DNA of 64,000 nucleotides from Bacillota bacterium (GTDB lineage: Bacteria; Bacillota; Clostridia; Christensenellales; Christensenellaceae). The DNA is taken from assembly GCA_023393165.1 (NCBI GenBank), contig JAEWMJ010000049.1, positions 94,577 to 158,576 on the forward strand. The letters are read 5' to 3'. Numbering within the stretch: the stretch's first letter is position 1; every line of letters starts with the position of its first letter. Position numbers and translations under genes: made by a program. A model generated the notes under the pieces. It did not search any database. It was not told the origin of the DNA and saw only the letters and a list, made by a program, of their open reading frames with translations. This document shows, piece after piece, positions 17,789 to 27,263 of this stretch.

Positions 17789-19977
17789 ACCTAACGGCGC
17801 TTAATGACAGACAGAGGGAAGCGGTGTGCGCGGCAGACGGACCGGTTTTGGTTTTGGCCGGAGCCGGCAGCGGAAAAACCAGGGTGCTGACCGAGCGGGT
17901 GGCTTATCTGGTCGGAGAAATGGGAGTGCATCCCCTTTCGATCCTTGCGATCACTTTTACAAACAAGGCGGCTGCCGAGATGCGCGAACGCATCCAGAAG
18001 ACGCTTGACAGGGATGTTTCGGACATGTGGATCAGCACGTTTCATTCCATGTGCGTGCGTATACTCCGCATATCCGGACAGCGGATCGGATACGGCTCCA
18101 ATTTTGTGATCTATGATACGGACGACAGTCTTAGGCTGATCAAGCAGATTTTGGAGAACCTGGGTTTAAAAGAAGATAAGAATTATCCGCCCAAGCTGAT
18201 CCGAAATATCATCAGCAAATACAAAAATACGTCCGCGGACAAGGATATCTACGATTTTGCAGAAAAGAATTATCCCATGCAGTCCTACCGCATCAGCGAC
18301 ATTTATAAAATGTACAGTGAAGAAATGCTGCGGCAGAACGCGATGGACTTTGACGACCTGCTTTTAAATACGCTGAAACTGCTTATACAAGACGAGGAGT
18401 CGAGGCTCTATTACCAAAACAGGTTTAAATATGTGATGGTGGACGAATACCAGGATACCAACACGGTGCAGTACCGGCTGACAAAACTCCTGTGCGGCCG
18501 TTACCGGAATATTTTTGTGGTGGGTGACGACGACCAGAGCATATATGCATTCAGGGGCGCAAACATCCAGAACATACTGAACTTTGAAAAAGACTATCCG
18601 AATGCAAAAGTAATCAGGCTGGAGCAGAATTACCGTTCGGATATCAGAATATTGAACGCCGCCAACTGCGTGATTAAAAACAACCAGGGAAGGACGCGCA
18701 AGACGCTCTGGTCGGATATTACAGGCGGAGGCAAGCCTAAACTGTTTACCGCTCCGAGCGAGCGTGACGAGGCGGAATACATCGCGCGCGAAATCAATTC
18801 GCTGGTGCGCCAGGGCGGCCGGTATGGAGATGTTGCGGTATTGTATCGTATCCATACGCTGGCCCGCGTGATAGAGGAAAAATTAAGAATGTATGCCGTG
18901 CCCTACAGGGTGTATGGCGGCATCAGTTTTTATGAGCGCAAGGAAATCAAGGAAATGCTGGCCTACCTGAATCTGGTCGCCAATCCCGCGTCGGACGTTC
19001 ATTTCCTCAGGATCATAAATGTTCCCAAACGGGGTATAGGGGCGGCAACAGTGCAGAAAATAATGAATGTAGCCCACAGCGAGGGTATATCCTGCATGGA
19101 TGTGGTCGCAAACGCGTCGCTTTATTTTGAAGGACAATCATTCCTCAAAAAGCTTCTGGAGTTTTCTCGGGTCATGAAGGAATTGCAGGAATCTGCGGAA
19201 GACGAAGAGGTGCACGGCGTTATCCGCGATATATATGAAAAGACGGGTTACCGTGAAATGCTGGAAACCGAGTATCCGGAGGACTTCCAGACCCGCAAGG
19301 AAAACGTGGAAGAACTGATCAACTCCGCTTATGAGTTTGAGAAGAACGGCGGAGAAGGACTTATTGACTATCTGCAAAATATCGCGCTCATAACGGACCT
19401 TGACAGCATGGACGAGCAGGGCGGCGTAACGCTTATGACCATCCACGCGGCAAAAGGCCTGGAATTTGATACGGTGTTCGTGGCCGGAATGGAAGAAACG
19501 CTTTTCCCCAGCCGGATGGCGGTGGAAGAGGGCAATGTGGAGGAAGAGCGCCGGTTGTGCTACGTTGCGATAACACGCGCCAAAAAAAGCCTATATTTAA
19601 CCAATGCAATGCGCAGGTCGTATTTCGGGGAATTCGCAATGAATCCGCCTTCAAGATTTTTGGAGGAAATAGACAACAACCTTGTGGAATACCTCAATAA
19701 GCCTTCGCAGAATGCATTCGTAACTAAGCAGAGTGCCGCCAATAAGCCGCCTGCGCCTCCAAGATTTACGGGCAGGCCGGTAATCCAGGAGAAAAAGCCG
19801 CAGGAAGTATCGGCCGATTATAAGGTGGGTGTAGTTGTGGCCCATAAAACATTCGGGCGCGGCCCGATCGTCGCGATTTCGGGTGAAGGCAACCAGAAAG
19901 TTGCTACTGTGGAGTTTGATATTGCGGGACCGAAAAAAATGTTTTTATCGTTCGCGTCCCTGGAGATTGTGAGATAA
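17785..19977 (+). CDS. pcrA: ATP-dependent DNA helicase PcrA (UvrD family)
   Basis: A 730-residue superfamily 1A helicase. Motifs in order are AGAGSGKTRVL (Walker A), ITFTNKAA (Ia), DEYQDTN (Walker B), VGDDDQSIYAFRGA (III), EQNYRS (IV), MTIHAAKGLEFD (V) and VAITRAKKSLYL (VI). The C-terminal tail with VGVVVAHKTFGRGPIV is the Tudor-like domain that binds RNA polymerase in PcrA. It acts in nucleotide-excision repair, replication restart and resolving transcription conflicts. It is followed after 5 nt by ligA, as in many Bacillota. Confidence 0.97.
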   Translation: MNLTALNDRQREAVCAADGPVLVLAGAGSGKTRVLTERVAYLVGEMGVHPLSILAITFTNKAAAEMRERIQKTLDRDVSDMWISTFHSMCVRILRISGQRIGYGSNFVIYDTDDSLRLIKQILENLGLKEDKNYPPKLIRNIISKYKNTSADKDIYDFAEKNYPMQSYRISDIYKMYSEEMLRQNAMDFDDLLLNTLKLLIQDEESRLYYQNRFKYVMVDEYQDTNTVQYRLTKLLCGRYRNIFVVGDDDQSIYAFRGANIQNILNFEKDYPNAKVIRLEQNYRSDIRILNAANCVIKNNQGRTRKTLWSDITGGGKPKLFTAPSERDEAEYIAREINSLVRQGGRYGDVAVLYRIHTLARVIEEKLRMYAVPYRVYGGISFYERKEIKEMLAYLNLVANPASDVHFLRIINVPKRGIGAATVQKIMNVAHSEGISCMDVVANASLYFEGQSFLKKLLEFSRVMKELQESAEDEEVHGVIRDIYEKTGYREMLETEYPEDFQTRKENVEELINSAYEFEKNGGEGLIDYLQNIALITDLDSMDEQGGVTLMTIHAAKGLEFDTVFVAGMEETLFPSRMAVEEGNVEEERRLCYVAITRAKKSLYLTNAMRRSYFGEFAMNPPSRFLEEIDNNLVEYLNKPSQNAFVTKQSAANKPPAPPRFTGRPVIQEKKPQEVSADYKVGVVVAHKTFGRGPIVAISGEGNQKVATVEFDIAGPKKMFLSFASLEIVR

Positions 19978-19982
19978 GAAAA

Positions 19983-21959
19983 ATGGAAATGCGCGAGCTT
20001 GTCGACAAACTTAACGACTACGCATACCGGTATTACGTGCTGGACGATCCCTCTGTGAGCGATGTGGAATACGATCGGCTGTACGACCGCCTGGTTGCGC
20101 TGGAAAAGGAAACGTGTATCATATTTCCAGATTCCCCAACACAGCGTGTAGGCGGCGTGCAAAAGGCCGGATTTAAAAAACACAGGCATATCGAACCCCT
20201 ATGGAGCCTGGATAAGGCGCAGACGGAGGAAGAGCTTCTGGCGTGGCAGCAGAGGACGGATAAGCTTGCCCGTGAACTCTCGTGCCCAAAGCCGACGTAT
20301 TCCCTGGAGTATAAATTCGACGGGCTTACGATCAACCTGACATATGAAAATGGTTTCCTTGTGACTGCCGCCACGCGGGGCGACGGCGCGGTAGGGGAAG
20401 ATATTACGGCACAAATCAAAACGATCAAGACGATTCCTCTGAAAATACCCTTTGCCGGTAAAATGGAAGTGCAGGGTGAAGCCGTTATGCGGCTTTCCGT
20501 GCTGGATAAGTATAATAAGACAGCCTCGGAACCGTTGAAGAATGCGCGCAATGCTGCTGCAGGTGCGATCCGCAATTTGGACCCTGCCGTCACGGCATCA
20601 CGGAATCTTGACGCTTTTATCTATAACATAGGGTATATTGAAGGCCGTGAATTTAAAAGCCACGGAGAAATGATCGCATTTTTACGGGAAAATCTTTTCG
20701 ACGTCAGTATGTATGAAAAGGAATTTACGGATATCTCTTCAATATTAAAAGAAGTGGAGAAGGTCTCTCAGACGCGCAACGATCTGGATTTCCTTATTGA
20801 CGGCATGGTGATTAAGATTACGGATATGGAAACCCGCCGGAAGATGGGATATACCCAAAAATTTCCGCGTTGGGCTGTTGCTTATAAGTTTGAAGCGCAG
20901 GAAGTGACTACCGTGATAGAGGATGTTGTCTGGGATGTGGGCCGCAGCGGAAAGCTGACTCCCACGGCGATTCTCAAACCTGTGGATATCGCCGGCGTAA
21001 CCGTGAAGCGCGCGACCCTCAATAATTACGAGGATATTTTGCGAAAAAAGGCGGCGATCGGAGCGCGTGTTTTTATCCGGCGTTCCAATGACGTTATCCC
21101 GGAAATCCTGGGAGCCGCTCCAGAACAGGAAAACAAGCTTAAAGAAATCAAAAAGCCCGAATATTGCCCTGCCTGCGGCACTTGTCTCACGGAGATAGGC
21201 CCTAACCTTTTCTGTGAAAATTCTCTAGACTGCAAGCCGCAGCTTACGTCCCGCATGGTGCATTTTGCATCCAGGGACGCTATGAATATAGAAGGTATGA
21301 GCGACCAAACGATTAAGGCGCTGTTTGAGGACCTGCATATCAAGAACATTGCAGAAATCTATTCGGTTACGAAGGAAGATTTATTAAAGCTGGAGGGTTT
21401 TAAGGAGAAAAAAACCATCAAGCTCCTGGAATCTATAGAAAAAAGCAAAGATGCGCCTCTTGCAAACTTTATTTTTGCGCTCGGAATCCCCAATGTAGGC
21501 AAAAAGACGGCCCGTGATCTTGCGGTGAATTTCAAAGCATATGACGCCGTCGCCTCTGCGACAATGGAAGAGCTTGTCGCAATACGTGATATCGGGGAAG
21601 TTGTTGCCAGGAGCATCACGGAATTTTTTGCAAACAGCCATTATCTTGATATCATAACAGAAATGTTCGCGCTGGGCGTACGTCCGCAGGATGAAAAAGA
21701 GCCTGCCGTTTCCGGCGGCATATTTGAGGGAAAATCGTTTGTTCTTACCGGAACGCTTGAAGGGTACAAGCGAAGCGAGGCACAGAAGATCATAGAAGAA
21801 TCGGGCGGACGCGTGGTATCCGCGGTCAGTAAAAACACGGATTACGTATTGTCGGGAGAAAGCCCGGGCTCAAAACTTGATAAAGCGCTGGAGCTTGGAG
21901 TTAAGATTCTTGATGAAAATACGTTCAATGAATTGATTGGCTCTTTTACTCGGGGCTGA
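19983..21959 (+). CDS. ligA: NAD+-dependent DNA ligase
   Basis: A 658-residue replicative ligase that joins Okazaki fragments and seals repair nicks. It has the N-terminal Ia domain (YYVLDDPSVSDVEYD), adenylation lysine K111 in EYKFDG, an OB fold, the Cys4 zinc finger (CPACGTC followed by FCENSLDC), helix-hairpin-helix repeats (GIPNVGKKTA, IRDIGEVVA) and a C-terminal BRCT domain (FVLTGTLEGYKRSEA). Length and order are normal. It is 41 nt upstream of gatC and probably in the same operon as pcrA. Confidence 0.97.
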   Translation: MEMRELVDKLNDYAYRYYVLDDPSVSDVEYDRLYDRLVALEKETCIIFPDSPTQRVGGVQKAGFKKHRHIEPLWSLDKAQTEEELLAWQQRTDKLARELSCPKPTYSLEYKFDGLTINLTYENGFLVTAATRGDGAVGEDITAQIKTIKTIPLKIPFAGKMEVQGEAVMRLSVLDKYNKTASEPLKNARNAAAGAIRNLDPAVTASRNLDAFIYNIGYIEGREFKSHGEMIAFLRENLFDVSMYEKEFTDISSILKEVEKVSQTRNDLDFLIDGMVIKITDMETRRKMGYTQKFPRWAVAYKFEAQEVTTVIEDVVWDVGRSGKLTPTAILKPVDIAGVTVKRATLNNYEDILRKKAAIGARVFIRRSNDVIPEILGAAPEQENKLKEIKKPEYCPACGTCLTEIGPNLFCENSLDCKPQLTSRMVHFASRDAMNIEGMSDQTIKALFEDLHIKNIAEIYSVTKEDLLKLEGFKEKKTIKLLESIEKSKDAPLANFIFALGIPNVGKKTARDLAVNFKAYDAVASATMEELVAIRDIGEVVARSITEFFANSHYLDIITEMFALGVRPQDEKEPAVSGGIFEGKSFVLTGTLEGYKRSEAQKIIEESGGRVVSAVSKNTDYVLSGESPGSKLDKALELGVKILDENTFNELIGSFTRG

Positions 21960-22000
21960 TTTCATGTATAATTTTTAGAAGATTTAAAGGAGTGAGAGTT

Positions 22001-22288
22001 ATGCTTGTTTCAATTGAAGAAGTGGAAAAAATAGCGTCGCTTTCCATGCTGTATGTATCAGACGACGATAAAAAGATGCTTCAGGAAAGTCTGGAGATCA
22101 TATTGGCTCACGCACAGCGCCTGAACAAACTGGATACGGAAAATGTAATTCCCACCACATATATTTTAAAACAGCAGAATGTCTTTCGGGAAGACGAAAT
22201 TGAGCCCGCAAGGGAGCGGGACGAGCTTTTAAAAAATGCTCCCGAAAAAGAAGACGGCTATTTTATCGTTCCTCAGGTTGTGGAGTAA
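22001..22288 (+). CDS. gatC: Asp-tRNA(Asn)/Glu-tRNA(Gln) amidotransferase subunit C
   Basis: A 95-residue GatC, the small belt subunit that stabilises GatAB, the enzyme that converts misacylated Glu-tRNA(Gln) and Asp-tRNA(Asn) to the correct amide forms. Typical features are an N-terminal IEEVEKIASLSML helix, a central LDTENVIPTTY and a C-terminal DGYFIVPQVVE. ATG 22001 lies 8 nt after aaaggag; an upstream in-frame GTG overlaps that site. Confidence 0.92.
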   Translation: MLVSIEEVEKIASLSMLYVSDDDKKMLQESLEIILAHAQRLNKLDTENVIPTTYILKQQNVFREDEIEPARERDELLKNAPEKEDGYFIVPQVVE

Positions 22289-22318
22289 TACTCATTTTTC
22301 GTTAAAAAAGGAGTCGCT

Positions 22319-23773
22319 ATGAATTTAAACGAACTGACTATAGCACAGTCATTAGAGCTGTTGGATAAAAAGGAAGTCACGTCGGTCGAACTGACCGAAG
22401 CTTGCCTCAGGCGTATAGAAGAAGTCGAACCGAAAGTGCATGCGCTGGTAACGACTTGCGGCGACGTAGCGATGGAGAAGGCAAGAGAAGTGGATAAAAA
22501 ACGCGCCGCTGGGTTAAAGCTCGGACGGTTGGCCGGCATCCCCGGAATTATCAAGGACTGCATCTGTACAAAGGGCGTGCGTTCTACCGCATCATCAAAA
22601 ATGCTTTACAATTACGTTCCCGTATACGATGCGCATGTGATAGAAAAACTGAACGCCGAGGATTATGTTCTTGTGGGTAAGGCCAATATGGATGAGTTTG
22701 CAATGGGTTCATCCACTGAAAATTCAGGGTTCGGGGTATCCAAGAATCCCTGGGACTTGGAGCGCGTTTCAGGTGGATCTTCCGGCGGCAGTGCAGCTGC
22801 CGTAGCTGCGGATGAAGCCATATTTTCGCTTGGTTCCGATACAGGCGGGTCGGTTCGCCAGCCTGCCGGTTTCTGCGGAGTGGTCGGACTGCGTCCCACC
22901 TACGGTACGGTATCGCGTTATGGACTAATGGCCTTTGCATCTTCGCTGGATCAGATAGGACCTCTTTCCAAAAGCGTAGAGGACGCAGCCATTGTGATGA
23001 ATGTGATATCCGGAAGGGACAGGCGGGATTCCACATCCGCAATTATGGACTATCCTGATTATGAAAAGGATATTAAAAAAGATATCAAAGGAATGAAAGT
23101 GGGCGTGCCAAAGGAATACCTGGAAACAGAGATGTCCGACGATGTGCGCGTGGTATTTATGAACGCTATTCAGCAATTTAAGGATATGGGCGCAATCGTC
23201 GAAACCACAAGCCTGCCCACATTCGATTATGCGCTGTCCGCATATTATATCATATCCTCCGCGGAGGTATCCTCCAATCTGGCACGTTATGATGGAATAC
23301 GGTACGGATACCGCACCAAGGAATATAAGGATTTAAAGGAAATGTATAAAAAAACCCGCAGCGAAGGATTTGGCGATGAGGTAAAACGCAGGATAATGCT
23401 GGGGAACTATGTGCTGAGTTCAGGCTATTACGACGCCTATTACCTCAAGGCATTGAAGGTTCGTACGCTGATCAAGAACGATTTTGAGGAACAGTTCAAA
23501 AAATACGATATTCTGATTTCGCCCGTAACGCCTACGCCGGCGTTTAAGATCGGCGAGAAATCAACGCCCATGGATATGTACGTTTCGGACCTTTTCACTG
23601 TTCCGATCAACGTCGGGGGAATGAGCGCCATTTCGGTGCCCGCAGGGCTTTCCGGCCAGGGGCTGCCCATCAACATACAGGTGATCACGAACGCATTTTG
23701 TGAAAACACCATGTTCCGCGCTGCGTACAACTTTGAAAAATCGGCGGGCTTTTCGGCCAAGCCGAAGCTGTGA
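22319..23773 (+). CDS. gatA: Asp/Glu-tRNA amidotransferase subunit A
   Basis: A 484-residue amidase-signature enzyme that releases ammonia from glutamine for GatB. The catalytic Ser-cisSer-Lys triad segments are visible: IIKDCICTKG (Lys), GGSSGGSAAAVAA and SLGSDTGGSVRQPAGFCG (serines). Length and gene order (gatC-gatA-gatB) are standard. It is separated from gatC by 30 nt, with aaggag before the ATG. Confidence 0.97.
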   Translation: MNLNELTIAQSLELLDKKEVTSVELTEACLRRIEEVEPKVHALVTTCGDVAMEKAREVDKKRAAGLKLGRLAGIPGIIKDCICTKGVRSTASSKMLYNYVPVYDAHVIEKLNAEDYVLVGKANMDEFAMGSSTENSGFGVSKNPWDLERVSGGSSGGSAAAVAADEAIFSLGSDTGGSVRQPAGFCGVVGLRPTYGTVSRYGLMAFASSLDQIGPLSKSVEDAAIVMNVISGRDRRDSTSAIMDYPDYEKDIKKDIKGMKVGVPKEYLETEMSDDVRVVFMNAIQQFKDMGAIVETTSLPTFDYALSAYYIISSAEVSSNLARYDGIRYGYRTKEYKDLKEMYKKTRSEGFGDEVKRRIMLGNYVLSSGYYDAYYLKALKVRTLIKNDFEEQFKKYDILISPVTPTPAFKIGEKSTPMDMYVSDLFTVPINVGGMSAISVPAGLSGQGLPINIQVITNAFCENTMFRAAYNFEKSAGFSAKPKL

Positions 23774-23785
23774 GGGGTGAGCAAT

Positions 23786-25210
23786 ATGAAATATGAGATC
23801 GTTATCGGCCTGGAAGTGCACGCGGAACTTTCAACCAAAACAAAAATATTCTGCAGCTGTAAAAACGAATTCGGCGCGGAGCAGAATACAAACGTATGTC
23901 CGGTATGCCTGAGTATGCCCGGTACGCTGCCTGTTATAAACCGGAGCGTGGTTAATTATGGTGTAAAAGCCGGCATGGCGCTTTCCTGCGATATCCCCAA
24001 TTTCTCAAAGATGGACAGGAAAAACTACACATATCCCGATCTTTCAAAATCGTATCAAATCTCGCAGTTTGAATTTCCTCTTTGCAAGAAGGGAGAAGTC
24101 GCCATACAGGTGAATGGGCAGGAGAGAAAAATCGGTATTACGCGCATCCATATTGAAGAAGATGCAGGAAAACTTGTCCATCAGTCCGGATACAGCGAGG
24201 TTGACTATAACCGGGGCGGCGTTCCGCTGATTGAAATTGTAACCGAGCCGGATTTGCGTTCGGCCGACGAAGTGAAGGTTTTCCTCGAAACCATAAAGTC
24301 CAACCTTGAATTCATAGGAGTATCCGACTGCAAGATGCAGGAAGGGTCCCTTCGTTGCGACGTAAACATTTCCGTCCGCCCGGAAGGGCAGAAGGAATTC
24401 GGCACGCGCACAGAGCTCAAGAATCTGAACAGTTTTTCGGCGATTTTCCGCGCGATTGACTACGAATCCAAACGCCAGATTGAGGTGATAGAAGGCGGGG
24501 ACAGCGTTGTGCAGGAGACTAGACGCTGGGACGATGAAGGCGGCAAGAGCTATCCAATGCGCGACAAGGAGGAAGCACACGATTACCGGTACTTCCCGGA
24601 CCCGGACCTGGTGCCAATATACCTCACAGACGATGAGATTGCGGCAATCCGTGACACAATGCCAGAAATGCCAGGCGCCAAGAAACAGCGTTATATAAGC
24701 GAATTCGGCCTGTCGGATTATGATGCGTCAATACTCACCTCATCCAAATATTTAGCCGCTTTTTTTGAAAGCTGTGTTGCCCTGTATCCGTCTCCCAAGG
24801 CTGTCTGCAACTATATTATGGTAGATATGCTCAAGATGCTGAATGAGGGAGGGATGGAGACGTCCGAGATTCCTGTAAAACCCGAAAATCTCTGTGAGCT
24901 TTTAAAGCTGGTTGACGGCGGCGTCATAAATTCAAGCGTGGGCAAGCAGGTATTCGAGGAAATGTTCCGCACAGGCAAAAAACCGGCCCAAATTGTTGAA
25001 GATAAAGGCCTCAAACAGATAGATGATACGGACGCGATACTGGAGCTTGTATTAAAAATAATCAAAGATAATCCAAAGCCCGCAGAGGATTACCGTTCCG
25101 GGAATAAGAAAGCTATGACGTTCTTTGTAGGTCAGGTCATGAAGGCGACACAGGGCAAGGCAAATCCCAAAACGGTGAATGAGCTTGTGCAGAAGGAACT
25201 GGAAAAATAG
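23786..25210 (+). CDS. gatB: Asp/Glu-tRNA amidotransferase subunit B
   Basis: A 474-residue kinase-like subunit that activates the misacylated tRNA end and transfers ammonia. The conserved start is YEIVIGLEVHAELST; further blocks are KNYTYPDLSKSYQISQ, HIEEDAGKLVH, DYNRGGVPLIEIVTEPD and HDYRYFPDPDL, with a YqeY-like C-terminal helical domain. ATG 23786 is preferred over the in-frame GTG at 23777, since gagggg lies 8 nt upstream of the ATG and overlaps the end of gatA. Confidence 0.97.
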   Translation: MKYEIVIGLEVHAELSTKTKIFCSCKNEFGAEQNTNVCPVCLSMPGTLPVINRSVVNYGVKAGMALSCDIPNFSKMDRKNYTYPDLSKSYQISQFEFPLCKKGEVAIQVNGQERKIGITRIHIEEDAGKLVHQSGYSEVDYNRGGVPLIEIVTEPDLRSADEVKVFLETIKSNLEFIGVSDCKMQEGSLRCDVNISVRPEGQKEFGTRTELKNLNSFSAIFRAIDYESKRQIEVIEGGDSVVQETRRWDDEGGKSYPMRDKEEAHDYRYFPDPDLVPIYLTDDEIAAIRDTMPEMPGAKKQRYISEFGLSDYDASILTSSKYLAAFFESCVALYPSPKAVCNYIMVDMLKMLNEGGMETSEIPVKPENLCELLKLVDGGVINSSVGKQVFEEMFRTGKKPAQIVEDKGLKQIDDTDAILELVLKIIKDNPKPAEDYRSGNKKAMTFFVGQVMKATQGKANPKTVNELVQKELEK

Positions 25211-25260
25211 TTTTCAGTTCATAATGAGTGTTACTCGGCTGTACAAGCCCCTCAAGTGTA

Positions 25261-25269
25261 TGTTATACT
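25261..25269 (+). promoter_or_regulatory. Extended -10 promoter for the yicC-thiN block
   Basis: TG-n-TATACT (25261-25269) is an extended -10 element 26 nt before yicC. The -35 position (about 25241) is a poor match. It lies in an 85-nt gap between gatB and yicC. Confidence 0.45.
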
Positions 25270-25295
25270 GAACTGATAGAGTTAGGAGAATAGCC

Positions 25296-26171
25296 ATGAA
25301 AAGCATGACGGGATTCGGCAAAAGTGAAATAACAAAGGATGGAAGAAAAATCCGGGTGGAGATCAAAAGTGTAAACCACAGGTTTCTGGATATCAACATT
25401 CGTATGCCCCGGTTCCTGCTTTTCCTGGAAGACGAGATCCGCAAATATTTGAAAACCGTACTCGCCCGCGGCAGAGTGGACGTGTTTGTGAATTATTCGT
25501 CCGAGCTTTCCGACGCCAAAAAAGTTGTGGTGGATATGCCCATGATCCATGGGTATTACAGCGCAGCAGCCGAAATAGAAAAAACGCTTGGTGTACAGAA
25601 TAATTTAAATGCCGCGGAGCTTTTAAAACTTCCGGATGCTGTCACGTTCGAAGAAAACGATGCTGATGTGGAGATTATCAAAGAGTTGCTTTTGTCAACG
25701 GTACGCGCCGCAGCGGAAGAACTTTTGGCAGCACGGGAGGCAGAAGGTGCAGAACTTCTGGTGGATGTTAATCAAAGGCTTAAGCAGATACTGCAGCTTG
25801 CGGATGATATTGCCAAAAAAGAGGAAGTTGTGCTGGAAGAATACAGGGTGAAGCTGAAAGAAAGGATATCAGACCTTCTGGACGGCGCACAGGCGGATGA
25901 AAACCGGCTGGCGCAGGAGGTTGCCATTTTTGCGGACCGATGCAATATTACCGAGGAAGTAGTCCGTATCCGCAGCCATGTGGAGCAGTTTTCAGTTGCT
26001 GCCGGCAGCGGGTTGCCGCAGGGACGCAACCTGGATTTCATTGTACAGGAGCTTAATAGGGAATTCAATACCATCGGCTCTAAATCGAGCGACGCCGGGA
26101 TTACAAAGATGGTTATAAACGGCAAGGTAGAGATAGAAAAAATCAGAGAACAAATTCAGAATCTGGAATAG
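25296..26171 (+). CDS. yicC: YicC-family endoribonuclease-like protein
   Basis: A 291-residue YicC/YloC protein. The invariant N-terminus MKSMTGFGKSE, KSVNHRFLDINIRMPR and the C-terminal half with EVAIFADRCNITEEVVRIRSH and GRNLDFIVQELNREFNTIGSKS identify the family. Members act as ring-shaped endoribonucleases in E. coli. Gene order yicC-remA-gmk matches B. subtilis yloC-remA-gmk. Confidence 0.93.
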   Translation: MKSMTGFGKSEITKDGRKIRVEIKSVNHRFLDINIRMPRFLLFLEDEIRKYLKTVLARGRVDVFVNYSSELSDAKKVVVDMPMIHGYYSAAAEIEKTLGVQNNLNAAELLKLPDAVTFEENDADVEIIKELLLSTVRAAAEELLAAREAEGAELLVDVNQRLKQILQLADDIAKKEEVVLEEYRVKLKERISDLLDGAQADENRLAQEVAIFADRCNITEEVVRIRSHVEQFSVAAGSGLPQGRNLDFIVQELNREFNTIGSKSSDAGITKMVINGKVEIEKIREQIQNLE

Positions 26172-26182
26172 GAGGAGTGTAC

Positions 26183-26443
26183 ATGTCAATAAAACTGATT
26201 AACATCGGATTCGGAAATATCGTAAACGCAAACCGTGTAATTGCGATCGTCAGCCCCGAATCTGCTCCCATCAAAAGGATTATAACAGATGCCCGTGCCA
26301 ACGGCGTATTGATCGACGCGACATACGGCCGGCGAACCCGAGCGGTAGTGATCACGGACAGCGAGCACGTGATATTATCGGCTGTTCAGCCTGAGACCGT
26401 TTCGCACCGTATCGTTTCCAAAGACGACATGCAGGAGGAATAA
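26183..26443 (+). CDS. remA: Extracellular matrix regulator RemA (DUF370)
   Basis: An 86-residue RemA homologue, a DNA-binding activator of biofilm-matrix genes in B. subtilis; in non-biofilm Clostridia its role is less clear. Family blocks are LINIGFGNIVNANRVIAIV, SPESAPIKR and DATYGRRTRAVVITDS. ATG 26183 has ggagg 7 nt upstream, overlapping the yicC stop. The stop overlaps the gmk start (TAATG). Confidence 0.92.
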   Translation: MSIKLINIGFGNIVNANRVIAIVSPESAPIKRIITDARANGVLIDATYGRRTRAVVITDSEHVILSAVQPETVSHRIVSKDDMQEE

Positions 26444-27057
26444 TGGGAAAAGGACTATTGATTGTTATTTCCGGTCCTTCGGGAGCGGGCAAGGGTACGG
26501 TGATTGCAGAACTCATAAAGCAAAAGGATATCGAGGCGGAAGTTTCGATATCATGCACGACCCGTTCCCCCAGGGGAACCGAAGTCGACGGCGTAAACTA
26601 TTTTTTCAAAACAGAAGAAGAATTTCAAAAAATGATCGACGGCGCGGAATTTTTAGAACATGCGCATGTATTCGGAAAATACTACGGAACTCCAAAATCT
26701 TATGTACTGGATAAACTCGGCGCCGGGCGGAACGTGATACTGGAGATAGACGTGCAGGGCGCCATGCAGATCAAACAAAATTTTCCGGAAGCGGTTCTCA
26801 TATTTATCGTTCCGCCAAGTATGAATGAGTTATATAAAAGGTTATCCGGTAGGAACACAGAAACCCAGGAACTGATTAAAAAACGTTATCATATGGCCAA
26901 AGGTGAAATCGAATTTGCACGGAAGTACGATTATGTAGTTTCCAACAATACGGTCGCACAGGCTGTTGAAGATATAGAATGCATTATTAAAACGGTAAAA
27001 ATGGATCCCGCACGGACGGACATCATACAAAGACTTTTAGCTGAAGGAGAAATATAA
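26443..27057 (+). CDS. gmk: Guanylate kinase
   Basis: A 204-residue P-loop kinase that phosphorylates GMP to GDP. Walker A is SGPSGAGKGT; the GMP-binding region includes SCTTRSPRGTEVDGVNYFF and EFLEHAHVFGKYYGTP; the lid contains KRLSGRNTE. It overlaps neighbours by one base on both sides (TAATG), typical of tight coupling. Confidence 0.97.
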   Translation: MGKGLLIVISGPSGAGKGTVIAELIKQKDIEAEVSISCTTRSPRGTEVDGVNYFFKTEEEFQKMIDGAEFLEHAHVFGKYYGTPKSYVLDKLGAGRNVILEIDVQGAMQIKQNFPEAVLIFIVPPSMNELYKRLSGRNTETQELIKKRYHMAKGEIEFARKYDYVVSNNTVAQAVEDIECIIKTVKMDPARTDIIQRLLAEGEI

Positions 27058-27263
27058 TGATACATAAAGAAATTAATTATCTTTTAAGCAAGGTGGATTG
27101 CCGCTATACGCTGGTTGTTGAAACAGCGAAGCGCGCACGCCAGCTGATTGACGGCGCATCATCGCTGACCGATAGCGTGGAAAATAATTTCGTATCCCAG
27201 GCGGTTAATGAGATCGAACAGGATAAAGTCACATACTTCAGGTCAGCAGACGGTATAAAATAG
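27057..27263 (+). CDS. rpoZ: RNA polymerase omega subunit
   Basis: A 68-residue omega subunit that helps fold the beta-prime chain. The family core is LLSKVDCRYTLVVETAKRA followed by RQLIDGA. It lies between gmk and coaBC as in B. subtilis, and the stop overlaps the coaBC start codon (TAGTG). Confidence 0.93.
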   Translation: MIHKEINYLLSKVDCRYTLVVETAKRARQLIDGASSLTDSVENNFVSQAVNEIEQDKVTYFRSADGIK